36,940 bases of DNA from an uncultured Bacilli bacterium (lineage in GTDB: Bacteria > Bacillota_I > Bacilli_A > RF39 > UBA660), in assembly GCA_934089275.1 (NCBI GenBank), contig CAKOJJ010000016.1, positions 1-36,940 of the forward strand, given 5' to 3'. The notes under the pieces were generated by a model. That model saw nothing but the letters and a program-made list of their open reading frames with translations. It was not told the origin of the DNA and did not search any database. Made by a program: the position numbers and the translations under genes. This document shows positions 24,501 to 33,329 of this stretch, piece by piece; position 1 is the stretch's first letter; the number at the start of each line of letters is the position of its first letter.

Positions 24501-24520
24501 TAAAAAATATATTTAATTTT

Positions 24521-24557
24521 AAAAAGATTATTCTAAATATATGAATAATCTTTTTTT
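24521..24557. terminator. Bidirectional terminator after the lipoprotein gene
   Basis: AAGATTATT / AATAATCTT (24524-24552) forms a perfect 9-bp stem with an 11-nt loop, with T-tract on the plus side and T-rich sequence on the minus side. Confidence 0.85.
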
Positions 24558-25359
24558 ATTTAACTTTTAAATATTTCTTTAAAAATTCAATAACTCCATC
24601 GTTATCATAATCATATTGTGTAACATAATCAGCTGCTTCTTTTACCTCAGGTAAGGCATTTTTTAAAGCAACTCCAACACCACAATTCTTTAACATATCT
24701 AAATCATTTAAACCATCACCAAAAGCAATAATATCTTTATTGTTAATGTTTAAAATATTAGCTAGTTTAGAAATCGCATTATATTTAGATGTCCCCTTTT
24801 TAAAAACTTCAATCCATTGCTTATTAGAATAAGAATCTTGCATAATAATGATATTTAAATCTAAAAATTGTTCTTTTAAATCTTTATAAACATCTATAAC
24901 ATATTCATTTGCATTCATCGAAATTGTAATATGATATATATCGCCACATTTTTCAAAAATAGAATTCCAATCAGTTTCTACTTCTATATAACTCTCAAAA
25001 GAGTTTCTTTTATTTTTTGTATACTTATAAATTTTTTCTTTAGTACAAATATCTATATAATTACATTTATCAGAATAATATTGTTTTAATTTTTTAGCAG
25101 CATCAACATCTATTGGATTTGCAAATACAATTTCAGACTTTCCTGAATCATAGCATGTTGCACCAGTATCGGTAATAATATAATCAGCAAAACCAAAATC
25201 CTGAACAACATCTTTCATAGACTCAAACATTCTTCCAGTTGCTATAACAGTCACATATCCCATTTCTTTTAACTTTTTTAAATAAGTTCTACTTTTATCA
25301 CTTATAGTTTTATTACTTGTTAATAAAGTACCATCTAAATCAAAAACTATCATTTTCAT
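24556..25359 (-). CDS. Cof-type HAD phosphatase
   Basis: 267 aa, HAD superfamily IIB (Cof). Catalytic DLDGT (D7, D9), motif II in TVIATGR, a conserved Lys in GTSKYNAI, and motif IV GDGLNDLDML. The C2 cap lies between about 85 and 190. Usual substrates in this family are sugar phosphates, FMN or PLP; the specificity here is unknown. The gene stands alone between two terminator-like or intergenic regions. Confidence 0.93.
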   Translation of the reverse strand: MKMIVFDLDGTLLTSNKTISDKSRTYLKKLKEMGYVTVIATGRMFESMKDVVQDFGFADYIITDTGATCYDSGKSEIVFANPIDVDAAKKLKQYYSDKCNYIDICTKEKIYKYTKNKRNSFESYIEVETDWNSIFEKCGDIYHITISMNANEYVIDVYKDLKEQFLDLNIIIMQDSYSNKQWIEVFKKGTSKYNAISKLANILNINNKDIIAFGDGLNDLDMLKNCGVGVALKNALPEVKEAADYVTQYDYDNDGVIEFLKKYLKVK

Positions 25360-25452
25360 AAACTATTCTCTCCTAAAGTATTATAACATAAAAAGACTGA
25401 TTACTCAGTCTTAATTAATTATTCTTATTATAAGGTTTATATTAACAATTCT

Positions 25453-26073
25453 TTATTTAACATCAATATGAATTGAATTACCCATTGTTGAAACTTTTTT
25501 CTTACCCTTAACTCCATTTAAATTACTATAATTGTTGCAATATCCATAGCGACTATTTGGCATATAATTTATCCAAAAGTCTATTATTTTTTTTCTATAT
25601 GATAAGCTTTTAGTTTTATTATTATAGAAATCTATTGCCTTTGTTCCATTTTCCTTATTGAAATGACGACTAGTTTTAGCTCCACCAACCCTTTTATTAT
25701 GTTTTTCACATCGACAACCACTAGAAATATACATAGGTTGATTAAATTGATATCTTAAAGCATACAAATTATATAGTAATTGCTTTTTTATTGTTTCATA
25801 TCCACATCGGTCATTACATGCAATTTCCCCTACTTTAAAATAGCCTGTTTTAGTAAAATCTTCTTCATTTGCATTTCCTGTCATAAATTTTTTATAAACT
25901 TGAGCTAGTTTTCTATCTGTTTTAGGTCCATATATTGAATCTTCTTTTAAGTTATTATCTTTTTGAAATTCTAATGTAGCCTTTTTACTTTTTTTACCCC
26001 AGATTCCATCAAACTTTCCATCATAATAACCAAGTTGAAAAAACATTATTTGACGAGTTTTCTTACTCTTCAT
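25453..26073 (-). CDS. Phage-type endolysin: peptidoglycan-binding domain plus M15 peptidase
   Basis: 206 aa. Residues 5-60 are a PG_binding_1-type repeat (FFQLGYYDGKFDGIWGKKSKKA then YGPKTDRKL). The C-terminal half (about 75-206) is an M15A-like D-Ala-D-Ala peptidase: SSGCRCEKHN, S-R-H137...A-I-D148-F, and terminal H202-x-D204 as zinc ligands. No signal peptide, which fits a holin-dependent endolysin. I start it at 26073: AAAGGATG precedes this ATG, and the overlap with the holin gene is then only 11 nt; the frame upstream to 26112 lies inside the holin gene. The Cys pair near 86-90 (ACNDRC) is additional. Together with the next gene it is a lysis pair with no phage structural genes nearby. 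Confidence 0.88.
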   Translation of the reverse strand: MKSKKTRQIMFFQLGYYDGKFDGIWGKKSKKATLEFQKDNNLKEDSIYGPKTDRKLAQVYKKFMTGNANEEDFTKTGYFKVGEIACNDRCGYETIKKQLLYNLYALRYQFNQPMYISSGCRCEKHNKRVGGAKTSRHFNKENGTKAIDFYNNKTKSLSYRKKIIDFWINYMPNSRYGYCNNYSNLNGVKGKKKVSTMGNSIHIDVK

Positions 26074-26395
26074 TCTTATCATCCTTTCTAAAGTTATGAC
26101 AGAATGATTCAATCATCAATTTTATTTCGGTATCATCCATTTTTATATTTTTGTTTTTCAACATAGTTTTAATATTATTAAATGCTAAATTATATTTTTC
26201 TTCAGAATCATTTCCTGTATATAATTGTTCACATGCATTTACGCATATTTCTGTAATACTTTTTTTCATTTCATCGGTTACATATTTATTATATAAATTT
26301 TTGATTTTTATAGTTAAATAAGAAACAAAAGTTGTTAGTAATAAATATAATAATTGCAAACCATTATTTATTAAAAATTCAATAATTTCTTCCAT
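26063..26395 (-). CDS. Holin-like protein (LL-H type)
   Basis: 110 aa. One N-terminal membrane helix (about 5-28) followed by a charged helical domain (NLYNKYVTDEMKKSITEICVNACEQLY), the layout of phage LL-H family holins. A strong RBS (AGGAGG) precedes the ATG. It immediately precedes and overlaps the endolysin gene, as expected for a lysis cassette. Confidence 0.75.
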   Translation of the reverse strand: MEEIIEFLINNGLQLLYLLLTTFVSYLTIKIKNLYNKYVTDEMKKSITEICVNACEQLYTGNDSEEKYNLAFNNIKTMLKNKNIKMDDTEIKLMIESFCHNFRKDDKNEE

Positions 26396-26453
26396 AAAAA
26401 ATACCTCCTACTATTTAATATGTAGAAAGTATTTTTTCGCGTTTACTAATCAA

Positions 26454-28016
26454 CTATTTAAATAATCTAGCAAGAATACTTGGTTTTTCTTTAACAATTT
26501 TAGCTCCATAAGCAGTCATTATTGAGTCTAAATCATTATCAGGTTTATTTAATGCATAAGGAATTACGCAGTCTCTTATAAATTCTTCTCCAGTTTTTTT
26601 ACCATTTGCTGTTGTTATTGTTGCATCAACTGGTATTTTATTTAATATATCAATATCATCAAGATAATTTAATAGACTCATTTGTACACCTTCATAATAT
26701 ATTTTAGTATTTAAAATATTGATATCATTAACAAACGCTTGATATTTCTTAGATCTTGTTTCAAAATTTTTCTTTTCCTCTTCTAGTTGCATTTCATCTA
26801 ATAAAGCATCAATCTCTTCATGCGTTAAATCAGTTGATTCACTTACTGAAGCATTCTCATCATTTTGAGAAGAAGAAACTGGATTTTCTATTTCCTCAGG
26901 AGATACACTATTCTTTGGTTCTTCAGTTGAATTATTAGGTAATATTGAATTCAAGAAATCATCAAGAGCTTTTTCTGTTGAATCAAGTTCAGAAGAACTA
27001 TTTTCTTCATTTAACTTAGGTGTCTCTATTTGAGGCTCTTCAATTACTGGTTCTACTGAAGTTACATCTTTTGTTTCTTCAAAAGCCACAGTTGGTTTTG
27101 CTACTCTTATAACAGTTTCATCTAATTGAACTTCTGGTTCAAATTTTTTTAGAGAACCATAATGTTCTAAATCCAATCTAGAATTCATTAAATTATGTTT
27201 TAAATTTTCAATTAACATAGCTTTAGCATCATTCAATGAAAATGCATCTAACTTTTTATAACGATCCAAATCATTTTCTGGAACTTGTCCATATGCAGCT
27301 AAAGTATCATCAATTGCTTTAATAAGAGAATTGTAAACTTCATTATAAACATCTGTATTCTCGTGAGACACTTCTCTAAAACCAACTACATTATCAATAG
27401 GTTTTACAAATCTCATTGGCGCTAATAAAACATCAGAACTTTTTGCAACAAACTCATTTAAAACAGCTAAAGTTTGATCTAAATATTCCTTTGAACAACC
27501 AATTGTAATAGTGTCATTAAAACTAACAGAAAAATCTGAACTGATTGCCATGTAATAAGGAATATTAGCTTTTTGAGCTAAATTATAAAGACCTTCAAAA
27601 GCGTTTATTTCTAAATATTTAAAAGTGTTCACTACAAATTCATAATCAATACTATCTTTACTTAGTTCATCGCTTTTAAGAACAATTTGTTTTCTATCTT
27701 CACTTATTATTGAATTAAATATTTTTTCACTTATTTCTGCTTGAAATTTTTTTCTTTCTTCATCAGACATAGAAAAAATATTTATATTATTTTTTTGTAA
27801 ATAATGAATAACAAGAATTTTATTAAAAAATGCTGAAAAAGATTTTTCGTTTATTTGAGTAGGGTCATCTTTTTTTCTTGCAGCATACTTAAAGCCTTCA
27901 ACACCAGTTAGTTCTGTTTTCCTAAGACCAGAATATATTGAAAGAGCATCAGTAATATAATTATTTAAAGCATCACTCTTTTCAAATAGCTTTTCCTTTG
28001 TAATTTTTTCTTCCAT
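26454..28016 (-). CDS. Unrecognised cytosolic protein with disordered linker and FliM-like motif
   Basis: 520 aa, no signal peptide or membrane helix. Residues 1-300 are a mixed alpha/beta domain that I do not recognise (for example AISSDFSVSFNDTITIGCS). About 305-400 is a disordered acidic, Pro/Ser/Glu-rich linker, and 410-520 is a compact helical C-terminal domain ending PSILARLFK. At the end of the linker lies LTHEEIDALLDEMQ (397-410), which looks like the FliM N-terminal EIDALL peptide and like a motif in the protein at 30015-30554. I start at 28016 because GGAGG stands 7 nt before this ATG. Extended -10 TGCTATACT upstream. Confidence 0.8.
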   Translation of the reverse strand: MEEKITKEKLFEKSDALNNYITDALSIYSGLRKTELTGVEGFKYAARKKDDPTQINEKSFSAFFNKILVIHYLQKNNINIFSMSDEERKKFQAEISEKIFNSIISEDRKQIVLKSDELSKDSIDYEFVVNTFKYLEINAFEGLYNLAQKANIPYYMAISSDFSVSFNDTITIGCSKEYLDQTLAVLNEFVAKSSDVLLAPMRFVKPIDNVVGFREVSHENTDVYNEVYNSLIKAIDDTLAAYGQVPENDLDRYKKLDAFSLNDAKAMLIENLKHNLMNSRLDLEHYGSLKKFEPEVQLDETVIRVAKPTVAFEETKDVTSVEPVIEEPQIETPKLNEENSSSELDSTEKALDDFLNSILPNNSTEEPKNSVSPEEIENPVSSSQNDENASVSESTDLTHEEIDALLDEMQLEEEKKNFETRSKKYQAFVNDINILNTKIYYEGVQMSLLNYLDDIDILNKIPVDATITTANGKKTGEEFIRDCVIPYALNKPDNDLDSIMTAYGAKIVKEKPSILARLFK

Positions 28017-28086
28017 AGCATTTCCTCCAACCACACTTGTCTACTATAATCAGTATAGCAAAAAAAAATAAGAAAGTATACACAAA

Positions 28087-28308
28087 TTAGTACATTTTCT
28101 TATTTAAATCTAAACCAATTAATTGTAATTTTATAGAAACATATTTTATATCTTTGTCATTTAAACCACAACTTTTTAATTCTTTTTTTGTTTTTAACCA
28201 TAAATCATTTACAGTTTTTATTTCATTTGCTTTAAGTAAACTATTAATATTATCATCAAGTTCCAATATTGATATATCTTTGTTGATATATTTATTTTCT
28301 TTTTTCAT
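28087..28308 (-). CDS. Stand-alone RNA polymerase alpha-CTD-like (HhH) small protein
   Basis: 73 aa. The chain ISILELDDNINSLLKANEIK, then TVNDLWLKTKKELKSCG and a last helix VSIKLQLIGLDLNKK, follows the RNA polymerase alpha C-terminal domain: I-x-x-L-x-L, N-x-L-x-x-x-x-I-x-T-V-x-x-L, then a helix ending K-L-x-x-x-G-L-x-L. The catalytic polymerase domains are absent. Start at 28308 (ATG with GAGGT 9 nt upstream), not the TTG at 28323. It lies between two unrecognised cytosolic genes. It could bind DNA or a regulator as a decoy, or just be an HhH protein. Confidence 0.7.
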   Translation of the reverse strand: MKKENKYINKDISILELDDNINSLLKANEIKTVNDLWLKTKKELKSCGLNDKDIKYVSIKLQLIGLDLNKKMY

Positions 28309-28364
28309 TTTATCTAACCTCAATGATAATTATAACATTTTAAAAATTTTTTAGTAAGGAAAAA

Positions 28365-29801
28365 TTAAGAAACTCGCATTACGCGATCAGCATCATTTTC
28401 TACTTTTACTGCTTCTTCTGTTATTTTTTTTATTTCGTTTGATAAGCTTTCTTCTATTTTATTAGTAATTTCTGGTAGTTCTTTTGAATAAGGAAAACCT
28501 TCATTAAGTTCAGACATATCAAATTTTTTAGAAGAACATAATAAATCTAAAACATAAAAAGCAATAACTTTTGACATATCATCGTCAGAGCTAAACAATT
28601 CCACAATCTTTCTAGCATCAGCATGAAATTCACGAATTAACTTTCTAGCAAGTGGATATTTTGAATCTAAAGAAGCTTCTAATTTACGTTCAGAAATCTC
28701 AACTTGTTTTTCGTTTAAATAAAGTCTTTCTTCAAATGATTTTAAAAATTTTTCTATATCAAAAGCATCCGAACTTGCCTTTGATTTAATATAAATTGCA
28801 AATTTTTCATATACATCATTTGCTAATATAATTTTGGTTTGAAAAGCATCAAGTATTTCACCAAATCCAGCTGCTCTTAATTTTTGTTCAGCAATTTCAT
28901 ATTCTCTTCTTTGTAGTCCAATTTTCCTCAATTGTTCTTCCTTTTGCACTATATCTTTTTCCAATTTTCTTAATTGATTTTTATATAAGGCTCTAGAATA
29001 AGCTTGACTAGATAAATCTTTTTCTTGAGAATAATCTTCATTTAAAGATGTTTTTAATTCTGCTTCTGTTCCATCTAATTCACTTAATCTAGGAGAAAGA
29101 GTAATGTATCTTTTAAAGAAAGTTGTATAGTTTACGCTTTGTTTTAAAACTTCATAACATTTCTTTTCTTTCTCATTATTAGCTTTCATTTGTTCAATTC
29201 TTTTTTCTTCATCAACATAAACTTTTAGTTGTTCAAATAGTTCCTTATCTCTCATAATCGAATATATAATCGTCATTATATTTTCATCGACTACATCACC
29301 TTTAATTAATTCAGTTGAAAAGTAACTATCATAGCCATCTGTTAATACTTGTTTAATAATTGCTATCAATTGTCTTGTGCTACTTACTTGATTATTCATC
29401 GCGATAACATAAGAATTGAAATTTCGATTTTTAAGAGTCTCATTTAAAAGTTCTAATCTTTCTAAACTTCTTTCCAAAGCTTTCAATTTAATTCTAGTAC
29501 GAATATTCATTTCCGAACTACCCGATTTAACATGTTCATCAATTAATAAATTTTTATACAAAGTTATTTTATCAATCATATTTTTTAATAAAGTTTCTGC
29601 ATCTTTTAATGAAGGACTTTCAGAAACCAATTTTTTCATAAGATCAAACTCAAGTTGATAACGCAAAGTCACTGAAAGATCTTGAATAACCCTTTTAGTT
29701 TCTGGATCTATATCCGGGTTATTTCTATATTTAGCTAAATCAGTAACTAATTGTTTAAAATCTTCTAATTCTGGATTTACTTCTCTACTCGCCTTTTCCA
29801 T
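28365..29801 (-). CDS. Long coiled-coil cytosolic protein, unknown
   Basis: 478 aa from the chosen start, almost entirely helical with coiled coils (for example 60-110, 215-330). No signal or TM. The first residues are MEKASREVNPELEDF. The frame is open to 29852, but the upstream part overlaps a small ORF with a better RBS; the ATG at 29801 overlaps that ORF's end by 17 nt, which suggests translational coupling. The RBS for 29801 is only moderate (AAGGAT 12 nt away). No family recognised. Probably a structural partner of the neighbouring proteins. Confidence 0.72.
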   Translation of the reverse strand: MEKASREVNPELEDFKQLVTDLAKYRNNPDIDPETKRVIQDLSVTLRYQLEFDLMKKLVSESPSLKDAETLLKNMIDKITLYKNLLIDEHVKSGSSEMNIRTRIKLKALERSLERLELLNETLKNRNFNSYVIAMNNQVSSTRQLIAIIKQVLTDGYDSYFSTELIKGDVVDENIMTIIYSIMRDKELFEQLKVYVDEEKRIEQMKANNEKEKKCYEVLKQSVNYTTFFKRYITLSPRLSELDGTEAELKTSLNEDYSQEKDLSSQAYSRALYKNQLRKLEKDIVQKEEQLRKIGLQRREYEIAEQKLRAAGFGEILDAFQTKIILANDVYEKFAIYIKSKASSDAFDIEKFLKSFEERLYLNEKQVEISERKLEASLDSKYPLARKLIREFHADARKIVELFSSDDDMSKVIAFYVLDLLCSSKKFDMSELNEGFPYSKELPEITNKIEESLSNEIKKITEEAVKVENDADRVMRVS

Positions 29802-29895
29802 CTTGCTTATCATCCTTCTTGTCGTCTTCTTCCATAGTTGCAATAAGTTCATCCAACTCTTCTAAAAGTTCAAGTTCTTCTTTTAATTCGTCCAT
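29785..29895 (-). CDS. 36-aa acidic micro-protein upstream of the coiled-coil gene
   Basis: MDELKEELELLEELDELIAT is followed by a 16-residue charged tail, ending TAG at 29785. It has a strong RBS (GGAGG, 7 nt before the ATG), a helical acidic leucine-rich core with leucines at coiled-coil spacing, and its 3' end overlaps the start of the next gene. It could be a translational leader for that gene, or a small binding partner of it. It is the first gene of the minus-strand unit. Confidence 0.6.
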   Translation of the reverse strand: MDELKEELELLEELDELIATMEEDDKKDDKQDGKGE

Positions 29896-30014
29896 GTTAT
29901 CAACCTCCATTATAAGTTTAGCATAAACACACGTATTTTATAATACAATTACATTTATTTTACATTGAATTAAAATAAAATTATTGTTATAATTCTTATA
30001 GGATAGGTGATAAT
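29896..30014. promoter_or_regulatory. Divergent promoter region
   Basis: Plus strand: TTGAAT (29965-29970), 17 bp, TATAAT (29988-29993), leader about 15 nt. Minus strand: a weaker extended -10 (TGCTAAACT, around 29918-29926) ahead of the micro-ORF. The region divides the two arms of the unknown-protein island. Confidence 0.6.
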
Positions 30015-30554
30015 ATGGAATTACCAAAAGAGTATTTTGATACAAATAATTTAATGGAAATTATGATGAAGAAGGTATGGGAATCATATCGTGGTGGTCT
30101 TGCAGGTTGTAAAATTTCTTTCGAAAACATTAGATTAAGCATCGACGATATAAAAAGAAGTATTCAAAAACTTGATGAAACTAAAAGAGAGGATCGTCAA
30201 AAATATGAAGCTTACTGTAATGAATTAAAAAGAATTTATAATGAGCTAATAGAAGGAAACAAATATAGTTTACGTGAATTTATTGATAGACTAAACTGTG
30301 AAAACTTAGGAATCAATTATGACGAATTAAAAACTATGGATGAAGATAAACCAATTTTTGATGTTGAAGACGAATCTATGACAAAAGATGAAACTCAAGC
30401 TTTATTAGATGATCTTCAAGAAGAAAAACGTGAAACTGTTTATCCAACTCAAAATGTTGATCAACTTTTTGAGCCATTTAATTTTCCAGACATTAAATCA
30501 GATAACCCAATTCAGCCAAGTGATTTAGAAACTCATAATAATTATCCAAGATAA
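30015..30554 (+). CDS. Unrecognised helical protein with acidic motif, divergent partner
   Basis: 179 aa, cytosolic. Residues 10-110 are helical with a coiled coil (DIKRSIQKLDETKREDRQKYEAYC). Then comes an acidic segment containing MTKDETQALLDDLQ (122-135), and a Pro/Asn-rich tail. The acidic motif matches LTHEEIDALLDEMQ in the protein at 26454-28016. AGGTGATAAT directly precedes the ATG. Divergent from the micro-ORF and coiled-coil genes. No known family. Confidence 0.8.
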   Translation: MELPKEYFDTNNLMEIMMKKVWESYRGGLAGCKISFENIRLSIDDIKRSIQKLDETKREDRQKYEAYCNELKRIYNELIEGNKYSLREFIDRLNCENLGINYDELKTMDEDKPIFDVEDESMTKDETQALLDDLQEEKRETVYPTQNVDQLFEPFNFPDIKSDNPIQPSDLETHNNYPR

Positions 30555-30587
30555 AAAAATAGTTCACATTCAGTGAACTATTTTTTA
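30553..30587. terminator. Bidirectional terminator between the 179-aa gene and the GT2 gene
   Basis: AATAGTTCAC / GTGAACTATT (30558-30582), perfect 10-bp stem, 5-nt loop, with A-tract left and T-tract right, so it works both ways. The minus-strand stop TAG overlaps the stem. Confidence 0.95.
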
Positions 30588-31510
30588 TTTCTAATAAACA
30601 TAAGCTCATACATTTGCTTATTTTTTTTCACTATTACTTGTAATATTACACCAGCAATCCATAAAAGAAGCGATAATGTAATTAAGAAACAAGCAAATAT
30701 TAAACTTGGGAATTTCAATACTAACCCAGTTTTAAAGTATTCAATAAATACAGGTATTGCTAAAATAACACCAATTATAAAGAATAAAATTGCAAATATA
30801 TCAAAGAATACTGCAGGACGATATTCTTTAAATAAAGTTCCAATTGTTTTAAGAACTTTTAAACCATCAGAATAAGTATTAAGTTTAGATACACTTCCTT
30901 CAGGTCTATCACGATATTGAACTGGTATTTCAATTAATTTAAAGTTCTTATCTACAGCATGAATAGTCATCTCTGTTTCTATTTCAAATCCTTTAGATAA
31001 AACTGGGAAATTCTTAACAAAATCATATGAAAATGCACGATATCCAGTCATTACATCTTTAACATTATTTTTAAATATCTTATTGATTAAAAATCTTACG
31101 ATTCTATTTCCAAAGTTATGAAATGGTCTTTTATTCTCTTCAAAATAGGTACTTGAAAGTCTATCTCCAATAACCATATCAGCACGTCCATTTAAAACTA
31201 AATCGCACATTTCACGAGCATTTTCAGCTGGATATGTATCATCTCCATCAATCATTAAATAACAATCAGCATCGATATCTCTAAACATGCTTCTAATAAC
31301 ATTTCCTTTACCTTGACGATATTCATAAACAACTTCTGCACCAGCATCTCTTGCAATTTTATCGGTTCCATCACTTGAATTGTTATCATAAACATATATA
31401 GTTGCCTCAGGTAAAACTTTTTTATAGTCTTTTACAACTTTTTCAATCGTTTTTGCTTCGTTATAACATGGTATTAAAACAGCAATTTTCTTTTCTTCAT
31501 TTTTTTTCAT
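30578..31510 (-). CDS. GT2 glycosyltransferase with two C-terminal TM helices (DPM1/GtrB type)
   Basis: 310 aa. Nucleotide-sugar domain: AVLIPCYNEAKTIEKVV, YVYDNNSSDGT, and the DxD-like MIDGDDTYP. MTGYRAFS and FEIETEMTIHA are typical of polyprenyl-phosphate glycosyltransferases, which load a sugar onto undecaprenyl phosphate. Two TM helices (about 230-260, 270-300) follow. I start at 31510: AGGAG lies 8 nt upstream; a GTG at 31519 would sit too near the RBS. The first 14 nt overlap the end of the upstream DUF6020-like gene, so the two are coupled: one loads the lipid-linked sugar and the other may use it. Confidence 0.92.
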   Translation of the reverse strand: MKKNEEKKIAVLIPCYNEAKTIEKVVKDYKKVLPEATIYVYDNNSSDGTDKIARDAGAEVVYEYRQGKGNVIRSMFRDIDADCYLMIDGDDTYPAENAREMCDLVLNGRADMVIGDRLSSTYFEENKRPFHNFGNRIVRFLINKIFKNNVKDVMTGYRAFSYDFVKNFPVLSKGFEIETEMTIHAVDKNFKLIEIPVQYRDRPEGSVSKLNTYSDGLKVLKTIGTLFKEYRPAVFFDIFAILFFIIGVILAIPVFIEYFKTGLVLKFPSLIFACFLITLSLLLWIAGVILQVIVKKNKQMYELMFIRNKK

Positions 31511-33329
31511 TTTTTTCACTCCTATACTCTTGAATATTTAAAATTATTAATGTTGGTAATATAAACATATATGGCATTGCATATCTAAAATACGTATTTG
31601 CTGGTGATATAAAGCAAATAAGAATAGATAAATAAAGTGGAATATAAGCAATTAAATATTTTTTCTTTTTTACATAAACACTTAAAATAAGAACTATCCA
31701 CGTTGAAAAACCAATTGAACTAATTAAACCTATACCTGGTAAATAAGGGAATACACTTTCATAAAAAACAAGTGAATCTCTCATAAACTTAGTAGATTTA
31801 TTAAAATGGTAATCAACAGCTCCAGCTTTAACTACTCTTTTATCATACGTATCATATACATACCAGTAATGTTGATTTGGATAAATATAACCATATGTAT
31901 TATCAATAGTCGCATTGATATAAGTAATTGGATATTTAGTTAAATATTTAAACCAAACTTTAAAGTAATCTTTCAATTCCTCTTTTGTTGTATATTTATT
32001 AAATTCATTTTTTACAGCATCTGCAAGTCTTGGATTATATCTACTTGCTAACGTATCATAAGTTAAAACTTTATCAATTATTTTCTTGTCCTCATCACTT
32101 ATTCCATCATCATGATATTTTGCTAATCTAGCAGTTTGTTGAAAAGGAACAGATAAAGTTTCTCTTATGCTCGCATCAGCTATGCCTAAATAAGGAACAA
32201 GAACTTTATTAAAACTAATAACTATTCCAGAAAATAGAAATAATGATAACAATAATTTAAAAGCATTTTTTCTAGTAAAAATCATCAAAGCAATAAATGA
32301 GATTATAGCAATATATAACCCATTGTGTCTCATTAAACTCATTAAAGTTACTATTAAAGTTATAAATAAAATATATTTCCAACTAATGCTTTTATCCTTA
32401 TAATTTCTAACTATATCAAGCATAAATAAAATAAGCCATATCATAAATGCTGTATACAAGGTATCCTTAACAGCAGAAACTGTATAAAATGCATAATGAG
32501 GAACTAAAGAATATATAAGTAAAAGAACAAATCTTAATTTTAAAGATACTCCATTATTCTTTAAGAATTTAATTGTATAAGCAAGAGTTGATACATAAAT
32601 TAAAGTTTGAATCATTGTATATATAAACAATCCAAAATTATCATTTAAAATCATTCTACCAAAATCAATACACCAACCAATTAAAAATGTTTGCATAACT
32701 GGGTGATGATTTGTCATAAATACATTTTCATTTCTAAGTATTGCCCAATCAACATAATCTGTTTTAACATTATAATATTGAAGTATTTGATTTGATGGAT
32801 CAGGCGATAATACAATTGGATAAAAAGCTATAATATAAATACTAAAAAATAAAAGTATTACAATAAAAGATGTTAAAAAAGGCTTTTCATCAAATATCTT
32901 TAAAAATTTTAGTATTTTAGAATTTTTAATTTTCATATTCTTATTCTTAAAACCATTTAAAAATAAATCTAAATAATAAAAACAAATTTTAAAAATAGTG
33001 TAATAACCAATTGATTTTAAAATAGTCATCGCGATTGTTGCTGCATTTTTAAATATAAGCATTATATTACCTATACTTGATGCACATTCTCCAATTATCA
33101 TAAAGCATGTAAATAAAGCACACAAAACCTTTTTTGACTTTGATACACGAATATTATCTTTGAATAAAACTCTTATAACCAAAGCAAATATAATCATCAT
33201 TCCAAAAACATTAGTTTTATAAAGAAGACTTAACTTATTTAAATCTAAACTTTTAAATGAAGCGATACTTATAAATAAAGCAAAAGCTGCACATATTGAA
33301 TAACTGATGTTTTTCAAAGTTTTTTTCAT
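31497..33329 (-). CDS. DUF6020-like multi-pass membrane protein, probable GT-C-type transferase
   Basis: 610 aa from the chosen start, with about 12 TM helices and an extracellular loop domain around 390-500 (PFQQTARLAKYHDD, YIYPNQHYWYVYD). The early loop has SPDPSNQILQYYN and the TNHHPVMQTFLIG block, which resemble GT-C glycosyltransferases that use lipid-linked sugars (the DUF6020 family). The start at 33329 has GGTGAA upstream; the frame to 33341 is 4 residues longer. It overlaps the GT2 gene at its end. Probable role: transfer of the sugar provided by the GT2 enzyme to a wall or surface polymer; inference. Confidence 0.8.
   Translation of the reverse strand: MKKTLKNISYSICAAFALFISIASFKSLDLNKLSLLYKTNVFGMMIIFALVIRVLFKDNIRVSKSKKVLCALFTCFMIIGECASSIGNIMLIFKNAATIAMTILKSIGYYTIFKICFYYLDLFLNGFKNKNMKIKNSKILKFLKIFDEKPFLTSFIVILLFFSIYIIAFYPIVLSPDPSNQILQYYNVKTDYVDWAILRNENVFMTNHHPVMQTFLIGWCIDFGRMILNDNFGLFIYTMIQTLIYVSTLAYTIKFLKNNGVSLKLRFVLLLIYSLVPHYAFYTVSAVKDTLYTAFMIWLILFMLDIVRNYKDKSISWKYILFITLIVTLMSLMRHNGLYIAIISFIALMIFTRKNAFKLLLSLFLFSGIVISFNKVLVPYLGIADASIRETLSVPFQQTARLAKYHDDGISDEDKKIIDKVLTYDTLASRYNPRLADAVKNEFNKYTTKEELKDYFKVWFKYLTKYPITYINATIDNTYGYIYPNQHYWYVYDTYDKRVVKAGAVDYHFNKSTKFMRDSLVFYESVFPYLPGIGLISSIGFSTWIVLILSVYVKKKKYLIAYIPLYLSILICFISPANTYFRYAMPYMFILPTLIILNIQEYRSEKNEKK

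Noticed and set aside
26073..26395. Complete prophage around the lysis genes
   Set aside because: No integrase, terminase, portal, capsid or tail genes within the window.
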